From the NCBI GenBank assembly GCA_910575165.1, contig CAJTDS010000020.1:1-33099 (forward strand): a stretch of DNA of 33,099 nucleotides, given 5' to 3'. Position 1 is the first letter of the stretch. Each line of letters starts with the position of its first letter. Below, one piece after another: positions 14,066 to 21,867 of this stretch. A model generated the notes under the pieces. The model was not told the origin of the DNA, searched no databases, and saw only the letters and a list, made by a program, of their open reading frames with translations. The stretch is from Eggerthellaceae bacterium (GTDB lineage: Bacteria; Actinomycetota; Coriobacteriia; Coriobacteriales; Eggerthellaceae). Position numbers and translations under genes: made by a program.

Positions 14066-14947
14066 ATGACACGTAGGCCTCAGAAAAGACCTCTTGCCCG
14101 CAAAGGCGCCGTAGCGGCGTCCACGTTGGGCATCGGCGCCATTTCTCTGGTGCTCGTTGGCTGCATCGGCATCGGGTTCGCCGTTGCCGGCGGCACTGTT
14201 TCGGAGGATAACCTGTATCTTGGCGTGGGCGAGAACGCTACCCGCGTATCGCTTCCGCGCGATGTCGACGACGTGCAGGTGGCGTTTGCCGCCGATGCCA
14301 GCGAGTCCGGTTTGGCCCAGGCGTCCCCCCGCGACGTCTCCGCCGGCGTTGCTCGCATTCAGGAGGAGCAGGCCCGTGCCGAGGCCGAGCGGCTGGCCGA
14401 GGAGGCTCGGCTGGCCGAGGAGGCTCGGCTCGAAGCCGAGCGACTTGCCGCCGAAGAGGCCGAGCGTGCCCGCATAGCCGAGCTTGAGGCCCAGCAGGCC
14501 GCTGCCAGCCAGGCAGCTGCGGAATCCCAGGTGAGCGTCGAGGAACCGTCGCAGCCGGCACTTTCCGAGATCGACTGGGGCCAGGGCCGCGAATCCTTCA
14601 TTGCCGAGTGGACCGCTCGTATCGACGCGTATCTGGCGGGCTCCCCGCTGGCTGGTTACGGCAGCGTGTTCGCCACGGCTGCTTGGGACAATGGGGTGGA
14701 CCCGCGCCTGTCGCCGGCTATCTCCAACACCGAATCCACCAAGGGCTCCTTCTGCTTCCTGCCCTACAATGCCTGGGGCTGGGGCGACTCCAGCTGGTCC
14801 AGTTGGGAAGAGGCCATCAACGCCCATGTCGCCGGCCTGGCTGCAGGTTACGGCGGCGTGCTGACCCCCGCCGGTGCGGCCGCCTACTGCCCGCCCCACG
14901 CCACGGACTGGTACAATAAGACGCTCTCTCAGATGCAGTCCATGTAA
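14066..14947 (+). CDS. Membrane-anchored lysozyme-like cell-wall protein
   Basis: Protein of 293 residues. A basic N-terminus is followed by one hydrophobic segment (about 15-42) that anchors it, with LVGC inside it as a weak lipobox. A charged coiled coil (about 92-155) is rich in AEAERLAEEARL-type repeats, and its DNA holds an 18-base tandem duplication (14390-14425). The last about 110 residues look like a lysozyme-fold peptidoglycan hydrolase or transglycosylase domain: NTESTKG carries the likely catalytic Glu, followed by the family-like FLPYNAWGWGDSSW. The ribosome site is poor (GAAGGG about 16 bases upstream), and the leader is structured, so translation may be controlled. It probably acts on the wall outside the membrane. 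The trkA-like gene follows 18 bases later. Confidence 0.75.
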   Translation: MTRRPQKRPLARKGAVAASTLGIGAISLVLVGCIGIGFAVAGGTVSEDNLYLGVGENATRVSLPRDVDDVQVAFAADASESGLAQASPRDVSAGVARIQEEQARAEAERLAEEARLAEEARLEAERLAAEEAERARIAELEAQQAAASQAAAESQVSVEEPSQPALSEIDWGQGRESFIAEWTARIDAYLAGSPLAGYGSVFATAAWDNGVDPRLSPAISNTESTKGSFCFLPYNAWGWGDSSWSSWEEAINAHVAGLAAGYGGVLTPAGAAAYCPPHATDWYNKTLSQMQSM

Positions 14948-14965
14948 CTTTCGCGGAGGCGCCTT

Positions 14966-15625
14966 ATGAGCGATGTGATCGTGGTCGGATGCGGTCGTGT
15001 GGGATCGCGGTTGGCCAACATGCTCTCCGACAGCGGCAACAACGTCTGCGTCATCGACAAGAACGCCGATGCGTTCGCGAACCTCGGCAGAAGCTTCAAC
15101 GGCTCCACGCTGCAGGGTGTCGGGTTCGACGAGGACGTGCTGGTGAAGGCCGGCGTGGACGATTGCGACGTGGTGGCGGCGGTTACCCAGTTCGACAACA
15201 CGAACCTCATGGTGGCCGAGGTCGCCAATCGCCTGCACGGCGTCCCCCATGTGATCGCCCGCCTGTACAACCCGGGCCACGAGCGCGCCTACATGCAGCT
15301 GGGCATCGACTACGTCTGCGGCACGTCGCTGGTGGCCGAGGACGTGTTCAGCAAGATCGTCTCGGGCCATGGCGCCCATCTGGACACCTTCGGCGAGTTC
15401 GAGGTCCTGCGCTTCTCGCTGGACCTTTCCTGGTCGGACAAGCGCACCATCCGCGTGGGCGAGATCGAGCGCGACCACGACATCCGCATCATCGCCTTCG
15501 AACGCGGTGACGGCTCGGCCAGCTCCATTCCCACGCGCGACTCCATCCTCTACAACGGGGACTCCGTGCTCGCCTGCATTCGCCACGAGCTGATCGACCA
15601 ATTCAGCCGCTACATCCAAGACTAG
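14966..15625 (+). CDS. TrkA/KtrA-type potassium-transport regulatory protein
   Basis: Cytoplasmic regulatory (RCK) subunit of a potassium uptake system, 219 residues. The N-terminal Rossmann domain starts with VIVVGCGRVGSRLA and has the acidic end of strand 2 in VCVIDKNADAF, pointing to NAD(H) binding. The C-terminal part (about 140-215) is a TrkA_C-like ligand domain. A GCGGAGGCG ribosome site precedes ATG 14966, and the gene is likely co-transcribed with the lysozyme-like gene. No membrane partner (TrkH/KtrB) is adjacent. A second protein of the same type lies at 19645, so the two may form a heteromer or serve different transporters. Confidence 0.9.
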   Translation: MSDVIVVGCGRVGSRLANMLSDSGNNVCVIDKNADAFANLGRSFNGSTLQGVGFDEDVLVKAGVDDCDVVAAVTQFDNTNLMVAEVANRLHGVPHVIARLYNPGHERAYMQLGIDYVCGTSLVAEDVFSKIVSGHGAHLDTFGEFEVLRFSLDLSWSDKRTIRVGEIERDHDIRIIAFERGDGSASSIPTRDSILYNGDSVLACIRHELIDQFSRYIQD

Positions 15626-15640
15626 CGGATTCCCAGCCTG

Positions 15641-15674
15641 CAGCCGCGTCTGCCGCGTTCGCGGGGCTGTTTTT
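15641..15674 (+). terminator. Intrinsic terminator after the TrkA-type gene
   Basis: CAGCCGCG (15641-15648) pairs with CGCGGGGCTG (15660-15669) with a small bulge, followed directly by five T (15670-15674). Confidence 0.75.
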
Positions 15675-15798
15675 CGCCGCCCTCTTTCCTTTCAGCATCA
15701 ATAAGCATATGAGCTGCGGTTTTCTGCGATTTTGCATCAGATTCTTTACGCGTTGATAACTCTTGGTAGGCAACTTGTAGTCCAATTGGCACACTATT

Positions 15799-15807
15799 TG
15801 CTATTCT
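15799..15807 (+). promoter_or_regulatory. Extended -10 promoter of the etf/fix operon
   Basis: TGC-TATTCT is an extended -10 with no good -35 at 17 bases. It lies about 90 bases before etfB, in an AT-richer gap (15675-15895) that otherwise holds nothing recognised. Confidence 0.45.
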
Positions 15808-15895
15808 GACTAAATGTATCAGGTTGTTTGTCGGGGGAGCGGTTTTCTTCGCGTTCCCGGCGCAGAGTGGGAACAAAACGCGAGAAAGGAACAGC

Positions 15896-16654
15896 ATGGA
15901 AATCGCAGTGCTCTTCAAGGTGGTCCCGGACGACCAGGACATCCAGGTGAAGGCCGACCGCACCCTGGATTTCTCCAAAGCCAAGCCGAAGGTATCCGAG
16001 TACGACCTGAACGCCATCGAGGAAGCGGCCCAGCTGGCGGCTGCCAACCCGGGCTCCAAGGTTGTGGCCATCACCGTCGGCCCGAAGTCCATCGATGATT
16101 CGAAGCTGAAGAAGAACGTGCTGGCGCGCGGCGTGGACGAGCTGGTCATGGTGGCCGACGACTCCCTGGACGGCCTGGACGCCTATGCGACCGCTGCCGC
16201 CCTGGCCAAGGCCGTGGAGTCCGCTGGCTCCTTCGACGTGCTGCTGGCCGGCGACGGCTCTGCCGACAACTACGCCCAGCAGGTGCCGGTGCAGCTGGCC
16301 TGCGTTATGGGCCTGCCCGTGGTCACCGCCGCTACCAAGGTTGACGTCGACGGCGCCGCTGCCACCATCGAGCGCACGCTGGAGGACGCTGTCGAGACCG
16401 TGCGCGTGGCCCTGCCCGCCGTGGTTGCCGTCACTCCCGACATCGCGCTGCCCCGCATCCCCGGCATGAAGGACATTCTGGCTGCCGGCAAGAAGCCTGC
16501 GGCCATCACCGCCGAGCAGGCTCCGGTGGCATGCGCCACCGAGGTGGTCTCCTGCTTGGCCCCCGAGTCCGCCGACCGCAAGCTGGTGGTGCTCGACGCG
16601 AAGGCCGACGGCGCGATCGACGAGTTCGCCGCCGCCCTCAAGGCCGCCCTGTAA
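15896..16654 (+). CDS. etfB: Electron transfer flavoprotein beta subunit (FixA-type)
   Basis: Beta subunit of an electron transfer flavoprotein, 252 residues. It opens with MEIAVLFKVVPDDQDIQV and has the family sequence EYDLNAIEEAAQLA, then AGDGSADNYAQQVPVQLACVMGLPVVT (nucleotide-binding region) and LPAVVAVTPDIALPRIPGMKDILAAGKK. It should bind FAD or AMP at the interface with the alpha subunit, encoded 43 bases downstream. GAAAGGA precedes ATG 15896; the frame is open to 15824 but without similarity. With fixC and fixX it forms the FixABCX set, known in other bacteria for quinone-linked electron bifurcation. The electron donor is not visible here. Confidence 0.94.
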   Translation: MEIAVLFKVVPDDQDIQVKADRTLDFSKAKPKVSEYDLNAIEEAAQLAAANPGSKVVAITVGPKSIDDSKLKKNVLARGVDELVMVADDSLDGLDAYATAAALAKAVESAGSFDVLLAGDGSADNYAQQVPVQLACVMGLPVVTAATKVDVDGAAATIERTLEDAVETVRVALPAVVAVTPDIALPRIPGMKDILAAGKKPAAITAEQAPVACATEVVSCLAPESADRKLVVLDAKADGAIDEFAAALKAAL

Positions 16655-16697
16655 GAACCTCTGCCGGTTGTAACGTATCAGAAAGGATGCTTCTACT

Positions 16698-17582
16698 ATG
16701 AAGGCACTCGTTATCGCAGAATCCGCCGACGCCGCCCGCGAGCTGTCGGCTGGCGCCCGCACCATGGCCGACGAGGTGGTGCTGGCGACGTTCGGTGAGG
16801 CTCCCGAGGCCGTGGCCGACAAGGTTGCCGTCATCGCCGTTCCGGAAGGCGCCATCGTCGACGACGCCGCCGATACCCTGCTGGCTCTGGCCGATGCCGA
16901 GGGTGTGGGCGTGGTGCTGGTCGAGCCCACCCGTCATCTGAAGACCGTGGCCGGCAAGATCGCCGCTGCCAAGGGCACTTCCACCATCACCGACGTGATG
17001 TCCTTCGCCGACGGTGCCGCCTCCGCGCTGTACTTCGGCGGCGTGGCCGAGCGCGCGCTGAAGCCGTCCACCGACTTCGCTGTGTACACCGTGGGCTCCG
17101 GCGCCTTCGCCGATGCAGCGGCCAGCGGCGCCAACGAGGCCGTGTCCGTGGACTGGGTGGCTCCGGCCAAGGCCGTGGAGCTGGTTTCGGTGGCTCCGGT
17201 GCAGAAGAGCGGCGTCGACCTGAACAAGGCCGACGTGGTAGTGGCTGCCGGCCGTGGCTTCTCCGAAGAGGCTCAGCTGGACATGGCCCGCGAGCTGTGC
17301 GACAAGATCGGCGGCGGCCTGGGCTGCTCTCGTCCTCTGACCGAGGGCGTGGACTGGCTGCCCCGCGAGACCTACATCGGCGTCTCCGGCCTCATGCTGT
17401 CCCCGAAGGTCTACGTCTCCCTGGGCATTTCCGGCCAGATGCAGCACATGGTGGGCGCGAACCGCTCCGGCATGATCTTCGCTGTCAACAAGGACAAGAA
17501 CGCTCCCATCTTCAAGCAGTGCGACTACGGTCTGGTGGGCGACATCGTTGACGTGCTTCCCGCACTGAACGCGGCTCTGTAA
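16698..17582 (+). CDS. etfA: Electron transfer flavoprotein alpha subunit (FixB-type)
   Basis: Alpha subunit of the flavoprotein, 294 residues. The N-terminal half is a variable nucleotide-binding-like domain. The C-terminal FAD domain is clear: VVAAGRGF, LGCSRPLTEGVDWLPRETYIG, GISGQMQHMVGANRSG and INAINx-type VNKDKNAPIFKQCDYGLVGDIVDVLPAL. It partners with EtfB (upstream) and hands electrons to the FixC flavoprotein (10 bases downstream). AGAAAGGATG lies ahead of ATG 16698. Confidence 0.94.
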   Translation: MKALVIAESADAARELSAGARTMADEVVLATFGEAPEAVADKVAVIAVPEGAIVDDAADTLLALADAEGVGVVLVEPTRHLKTVAGKIAAAKGTSTITDVMSFADGAASALYFGGVAERALKPSTDFAVYTVGSGAFADAAASGANEAVSVDWVAPAKAVELVSVAPVQKSGVDLNKADVVVAAGRGFSEEAQLDMARELCDKIGGGLGCSRPLTEGVDWLPRETYIGVSGLMLSPKVYVSLGISGQMQHMVGANRSGMIFAVNKDKNAPIFKQCDYGLVGDIVDVLPALNAAL

Positions 17583-17592
17583 GGGGTTTTCC

Positions 17593-18906
17593 ATGGCAGA
17601 ACTACCCGAACGCGACTTCGAGGTTATCGTCATCGGCTCCGGTTGCGCCGGTGCGGTGGCGGCCTACGTGGCTGCCAGCGCCGGCAAGAGCGTGCTCGTC
17701 ATCGAGCGCGGCAACTTCGCCGGTGCCAAGAACATGACCGGTGGACGCATCTACAGTCATTCCCTGAAGAAGGTCTTCCCCGACTTCGAGCAGGAAGCGC
17801 CCCTGGAGCGCAAGATCACCCATGAGCGCATCGCCATGCTCAACAGCGACTCGGAGATGACCATCGACTTCACCAGCCCCGTGCTCGCCGAGGAGGGCAA
17901 GGACTCCTACAGCGTGCTGCGCGGCCCCTTCGACCAGTGGCTGGCCGAGAAGGCCGAGAGCGCCGGTGCCGAGTACATCTACGGCATCGCCGTGGAGGAG
18001 CTGCTCAAGGACGAGTCGGGCGCCGTGATCGGCGTGCGCGCCGGCGAGGACGAGATCAGCGCCAACGTGGTCATCCTGGCCGAGGGCTGCAACCCCATCT
18101 TGTCTGAGAAGTGCCTGGGCAATCCCCGTCCGAAGGCCTCCCAGATGGCCGTGGGCATCAAGCAGGTGTTCGAGCTGCCCGCCTCCACCATCGAGGATAG
18201 GTTCCTGTGCCCCGAGGGCGAGGGCGCGGCTATGCTGTTCGTGGGCGACTGCACTCACGGCTCTGTGGGCGGCGGCTTCCTGTACACCAACAAGGAGTCC
18301 ATCAGCCTGGGCCTGGTGGCTACCATCTCCATCGCCGAGGACGGCTCCCGCAACGAGGTGCCGGTCTACCAGATGCTGGAGGACTTCAAGAACCATCCGG
18401 CTGTGGCGCCCATCATCCGCGGCGGCAAGCTGGTGGAGCATTCCGGGCACATGGTGCCCGAAGGCGGCTACAACATGGTGCCGCAGTACGTGTTCGACGG
18501 CTGCCTGGTGGCCGGCGAGACGGCGGGTCTGTGCATGAACATGGGCTACCAGGTGCGCGGTATGGACTTTGCCGTGGCCTCCGGCCAGTTCGCAGGCGAG
18601 GCGGCCGTGGCTGCTCTTGATGCCGGCGACACGAGTGCTGCCGGCCTTGCCAGCTACAAGCAGAAGATGGAGGGTTCCTTCGTCATGAAGGACCTGCAGA
18701 CCTTCAGCAAGTGGCCCCATGTGATGGAGGAGTGGGACTCCATGTTCAACGACTATCCCACCATGGTGGCCGAGATTTTCAACGCCATGTTCAGCGTGGA
18801 CGGACAGCCGCAGCAGCCGCTGATGAAGCGCATGATGCCCATCGTCAAGAAGCGCGGGCTGTTCAAGCTCGGCGGAGAAGTGCGAAAGGCGGTGAAGGCG
18901 CTGTGA
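17593..18906 (+). CDS. fixC: FixC-type FAD-dependent ETF:quinone oxidoreductase
   Basis: Flavoprotein of 437 residues that takes electrons from the FixAB dimer and passes them toward quinone. The N-terminal dinucleotide fold reads VIVIGSGCAGAVAAYVAASAGKSVLVIERG. The middle carries GGRIYSHSLKKVFPDFE and FDQWLAEKAESAGAEYIYG, typical of FixC/GGR-family proteins, and the C-terminal FAD contact is GCLVAGETAGLCMNMGYQVRGMDFAVASGQFAGEAAV. FixC lacks its own Fe-S cluster; the separate FixX encoded next supplies it. Translation of fixX starts inside its stop codon (GTGA overlap). No signal peptide. Confidence 0.95.
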   Translation: MAELPERDFEVIVIGSGCAGAVAAYVAASAGKSVLVIERGNFAGAKNMTGGRIYSHSLKKVFPDFEQEAPLERKITHERIAMLNSDSEMTIDFTSPVLAEEGKDSYSVLRGPFDQWLAEKAESAGAEYIYGIAVEELLKDESGAVIGVRAGEDEISANVVILAEGCNPILSEKCLGNPRPKASQMAVGIKQVFELPASTIEDRFLCPEGEGAAMLFVGDCTHGSVGGGFLYTNKESISLGLVATISIAEDGSRNEVPVYQMLEDFKNHPAVAPIIRGGKLVEHSGHMVPEGGYNMVPQYVFDGCLVAGETAGLCMNMGYQVRGMDFAVASGQFAGEAAVAALDAGDTSAAGLASYKQKMEGSFVMKDLQTFSKWPHVMEEWDSMFNDYPTMVAEIFNAMFSVDGQPQQPLMKRMMPIVKKRGLFKLGGEVRKAVKAL

Positions 18907-19202
18907 GCAAGATAGCACCCATCACGGTCAACGTGGACGAGGCTCTGGCCCTGGACAAGTACGAGGTCGACGAGGCCAACGCCCATATCGAGGTGGACCT
19001 GGAAGGCGACCTGGAGGAGTTCCTGAAGCTGGTGCGCGTGTGTCCGGCCGCCCTCTACAAGATCGACGAGGAAGGCAACCGCTCCTTCGACTACGCCGGC
19101 TGCCTGGAATGCGGCACCTGCCGCATCGCCTGCGGCGACACCATCATCAAGAAATGGGAGAACCCGCAGCCTACCATGGGCGTCGAATACCGCTTCGGCT
19201 AG
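18903..19202 (+). CDS. fixX: FixX ferredoxin-like protein
   Basis: Small [4Fe-4S] protein of 99 residues completing the FixABCX complex. Cysteines C67, C70, C73 and C77 in CLECGTCRIAC bind the cluster, with C47 in VRVCPAALY upstream as in ETF:quinone oxidoreductases. The C-terminal GVEYRFG is a family hallmark. The GTG start at 18903 overlaps the fixC stop by four bases; the frame is open back to 18711, but that part lies within fixC. The operon terminates at 19232. Confidence 0.95.
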   Translation: MSKIAPITVNVDEALALDKYEVDEANAHIEVDLEGDLEEFLKLVRVCPAALYKIDEEGNRSFDYAGCLECGTCRIACGDTIIKKWENPQPTMGVEYRFG

Positions 19203-19231
19203 GAGAGGCCGAGGCGGCACGAGAGCCATTC

Positions 19232-19273
19232 AAAGGGGGCGGCATGGCGCGAAGGCCAATGCCGCCCCCTTTT
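19232..19273 (+). terminator. Intrinsic terminator of etfBA-fixCX
   Basis: A 14-bp perfect stem (19232-19245 with 19259-19272) holds an inner GGC/GCC extension and is followed by TTTT. It coincides with the start of the first copy of the 104-bp tandem repeat; later copies keep a shortened version of the stem. Confidence 0.88.
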
Positions 19274-19545
19274 CATGTCTCTCGCACTCGCCTCAGCCCC
19301 TCCTAGCTCGAAGCGGCCCCGCTTCGGCATCCTCGTGATTGCTTGGCATGGCGCGAAGGCCAATGCCACCCCCTTTTCATGTCTCTCGCACTCGCCTCAG
19401 CCCCTCCTAGCTCGAAGCGGCCCCGCTTCGGCATCCTCGCGATTGCGTGGCATGGCGCGAAGGCCAATGCCGGGGCCCTTTCTCGCCCATGGCGCGCACC
19501 GGGGCGCCCCCTAGCTCGGAGCGGCCCCGCTTCGGCGTTCGCATA
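19241..19545 (+). repeat. 104-bp tandem repeat, about 2.9 copies
   Basis: Copies begin with GGCATGGCGCGAAGGCCAAT at 19241, 19345 and 19449, an exact period of 104 bases. Copies 1 and 2 are nearly identical; copy 3 has a diverged middle (about 19472-19510) and ends near 19545. Each copy carries two potential hairpins: GGCAT-GGC/GCC-ATGCC at its start and CGAAGCG/CGCTTCG near its end. The period is not a multiple of three, so it is not a coding repeat. The region 19203-19602 holds no gene. Confidence 0.9.
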
Positions 19546-19602
19546 GCGTGTCGAAAGTGCACGTCCCTCATTGCAGTCACCTGTGGCCTCCGTCGTATCG
19601 AC

Positions 19603-19608
19603 TATAAT
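19603..19608 (+). promoter_or_regulatory. -10 box of the second trkA-type gene
   Basis: Perfect TATAAT followed by GGGCGCAC, 37 bases before the start codon. TTGCAG at 19571 is too far upstream (26 bases) for a normal pair. Confidence 0.5.
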
Positions 19609-19644
19609 GGGCGCACTGTTTCAGCGCGACGGAAGGTGCCGGGC

Positions 19645-20322
19645 ATGTACGTAGTGATCGCCGGTGGCGGCAAGGTGGGGGAGTATCTGGCTTCGGTGCT
19701 GCTTGCCAGCGGCAACGAGGTGGCTATTATCGAGGAGACGCTGGCCACGGCCAACCGCCTGTCCGCCGAGCTGCAGGGCCGCTACCTTATCATCAACGGC
19801 GACGGCTGCGACTCGAAGTACCAGGAGGACGCGGGCGTGCGCCATGCGGACGTGTTCGTGGCCACCACGGGCCAGGACGACGCCAACCTGGTGTCCTGCG
19901 AGATCGCCCAGCGCGTGTTCAACGTTCCCCGTGTGGTAGCCCGCGTGAACAGCCCGAAGAACATGCGCATCTTCAAAGAGGTGGGCATCGAGTGCATCTC
20001 GTCCACCACGCTCATCGCCAGCGTCATCGAGGAGGAGGCGCTGCTGGGATCGGTGAGCGTGGCCACGTCGCTTACCCATGGCAACGTCATGTTGGCCGAG
20101 ATCAACGTGCCGCGGATGCGTCGTCATTCTAACGAGGAGGGGGTGCAGGTGGGCCAGGTGCCCATGCCCGACAACTCCCTTATCGTTGCCATCTCGCCCA
20201 AGGACGACGACAACGTGGAGGTAGCCACCCCCACAGCGGTCATGTTCCCCGGCGACAAGGCCATCGTGGTGGCTGACAACGACGTGCTGGACGCGGTGCG
20301 CGCCACCTTCCGCGGACTGTAG
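19645..20322 (+). CDS. Second TrkA/KtrA-type potassium-transport regulatory protein
   Basis: RCK-type protein of 225 residues. The Rossmann start is MYVVIAGGGKVGEYLA and the strand-2 acid is Glu in VAIIEETLATANRLS (the other copy has Asp). It continues with INGDGCDSKYQEDAGVRHADVFVATTGQDDANLV, typical of TrkA N-domains. The C-terminal about 80 residues form a ligand-binding domain ending in FPGDKAIVVADNDVLDAVRATF. ATG 19645 has GGAAGG upstream; the open frame reaches back to 19447 into the tandem repeat, which I regard as chance. The family gates a TrkH/KtrB channel not present here. It shows clear but distant similarity to the product at 14966. Confidence 0.9.
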   Translation: MYVVIAGGGKVGEYLASVLLASGNEVAIIEETLATANRLSAELQGRYLIINGDGCDSKYQEDAGVRHADVFVATTGQDDANLVSCEIAQRVFNVPRVVARVNSPKNMRIFKEVGIECISSTTLIASVIEEEALLGSVSVATSLTHGNVMLAEINVPRMRRHSNEEGVQVGQVPMPDNSLIVAISPKDDDNVEVATPTAVMFPGDKAIVVADNDVLDAVRATFRGL

Positions 20323-20417
20323 CGGTCTTCTCGCGCGGCTTGGTTGCGGTCCGGTTCGGTCGTGGGCAATCTTCGCGCGGATGGGGCTGCGCAGGCTTAA
20401 GCTTAGCGGTGCCGTGG

Positions 20418-20423
20418 TATTCT
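20418..20423 (+). promoter_or_regulatory. -10 box of the purB promoter
   Basis: TATTCT about 52 bases before purB, without a convincing -35. The gap 20323-20474 holds nothing else recognised. Confidence 0.35.
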
Positions 20424-20474
20424 TTACAGGTTGCGTAATCGTTGGGAGTGCTTAAGAGAAAGGCGCCGGCGCAT

Positions 20475-21818
20475 ATGATCAACCGCTACACCCGTCCCGC
20501 CATGGGGGCCATCTGGGAACTGCAGAACAAGTTCTCCATCTGGAAGGAGATCGAGGTGCTGGCCTGCGAGGCCCAGGCGGAGCTCGGCAAGTCCGGCATC
20601 ACGAAGGAGGAGGCCCGCTGGATTCGCGACCACGCCGACTTCACCGTGGAGCGCATCGACGAGATCGAGAAGGTGACCAACCACGACGTCATCGCCTTCA
20701 CCACGAACATGGCCGAGTACATCGACGCCGACATCCCCGAGGGCGCCGAGCCTCCCAGCCGCTGGGTGCACTACGGCATGACCTCGTCGGATCTGGGCGA
20801 CACGGCGCTGTCCTACCAGATCGTCCAGGCCTGCGACATCATCATAGAGGACATCAAGCAGCTGGGGGAGACCTGCAAACGCCGCTCCTTCGAGTTCAAG
20901 GACACCCTGTGCGTCGGCCGCACCCACGGCATCCACGCCGAGCCCATGACCTTCGGCATGAAGTTCGGCAGCTGGGCTTGGGCGCTCAAGCGCGCGCTCG
21001 TGCGCATGGAGCAGGCGCGCGAGGTGGCGGCTACGGGGGCCATCAGCGGCGCGGTGGGCACCTATTCCAGCATCGACCCCTTCGTCGAGCAGTACGTGTG
21101 CGAGAAGCTGGGGCTTACCCCCGATCCGCTGTCCACCCAGGTGCTGGCCCGCGACCGCCACGCCCAGGTCATGTGCGCCTTGGCCGTGACCGCCTCCACG
21201 CTTGAATCCATCGCCATGCAGGTGCGCCTGCTGCAGCAGTCCGACGTGATCGAGGCCGAGGAGCCGTTCGCGAAGGGCCAGAAGGGCTCGTCGGCCATGC
21301 CCCACAAGCGCAATCCCATCACCGCCGAGCGCGTGTGCGGGCTTGCGCGCGTGGTGAAGGCGAACGCCCAGGTGGCCCTCGACGACGTGGCGCTGTGGTA
21401 CGAGCGCGACATCTCCCACTCCGGCGCCGAGCGCGTGGCCATGGCCGACAGCTTCATCGCGCTGGACTACATGTTCGGCAAGATGCAGTGGATGCTGGAC
21501 GGGCTGCAGACCTATCCGGCGAAGATGGAGCACAACCTGTGGCGCACCAAGGGCCTCATCTTCTCTAGCAAGGTGCTGCTTGCCCTGGTTGATACCGGCA
21601 TCAGCCGCGAGGACGCCTACGTGATCGTGCAGCGCAACGCCATGAAGGTATGGGAGGACATTCAGAACGCCGTGGACGGCCCCACCTACCGCGAGCGCTT
21701 GGAGGCCGACCCCGAGGCGAACCTGTCGGCCGAGGTGCTGGACGAGATCTTCGACCCGTGGGATTTCCTCATGCGCAAGGACGTGGTGTTCGAGCGTTTG
21801 GAAGGTTTGGAGTTCTAG
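20475..21818 (+). CDS. purB: Adenylosuccinate lyase
   Basis: Fumarate-releasing lyase acting twice in purine synthesis: on SAICAR and on adenylosuccinate. The 447 residues open with MINRYTRPAMGAIW as in the short bacterial PurB group. HYGMTSSDLGDTAL and GRTHGIHAEPMTFGMKFG hold active-site residues, and the fumarase/lyase signature SSAMPHKRNPI lies at about 21289-21321. ATG 20475 matches the family start; its ribosome site (AGAAAGG) is somewhat far, and an in-frame GTG at 20448 is closer but adds a non-conserved tail. No other pur gene is adjacent; apt lies upstream in the window. It may be co-transcribed with the YbjQ-like gene 49 bases later. Confidence 0.96.
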   Translation: MINRYTRPAMGAIWELQNKFSIWKEIEVLACEAQAELGKSGITKEEARWIRDHADFTVERIDEIEKVTNHDVIAFTTNMAEYIDADIPEGAEPPSRWVHYGMTSSDLGDTALSYQIVQACDIIIEDIKQLGETCKRRSFEFKDTLCVGRTHGIHAEPMTFGMKFGSWAWALKRALVRMEQAREVAATGAISGAVGTYSSIDPFVEQYVCEKLGLTPDPLSTQVLARDRHAQVMCALAVTASTLESIAMQVRLLQQSDVIEAEEPFAKGQKGSSAMPHKRNPITAERVCGLARVVKANAQVALDDVALWYERDISHSGAERVAMADSFIALDYMFGKMQWMLDGLQTYPAKMEHNLWRTKGLIFSSKVLLALVDTGISREDAYVIVQRNAMKVWEDIQNAVDGPTYRERLEADPEANLSAEVLDEIFDPWDFLMRKDVVFERLEGLEF

Positions 21819-21867
21819 TACGCTGGCAGCAGGTTTTCAAGGGAGCTTTCCGAGGGAAGGAGACGGC

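Noticed and set aside
13949-15619. Minus-strand frame of 556 codons opposite the lysozyme-like and trkA-type genes
   Set aside because: No recognisable motif, and both plus-strand genes under it are well supported. It is a shadow of high-GC coding sequence.
17602-18918. Minus-strand frame of 438 codons opposite fixC
   Set aside because: Complete mirror of a confident gene; composition is His/Leu/Gly/Val-rich as expected for an antisense shadow.
19241-19545. CRISPR array
   Set aside because: Repeats are contiguous 104-base units without short repeat/variable spacer alternation, and no cas genes are present.
19275-19546. Short plus-strand frames within the 104-bp repeats
   Set aside because: The repeat period is not a multiple of three, so each copy is read in a new frame; no ribosome sites.
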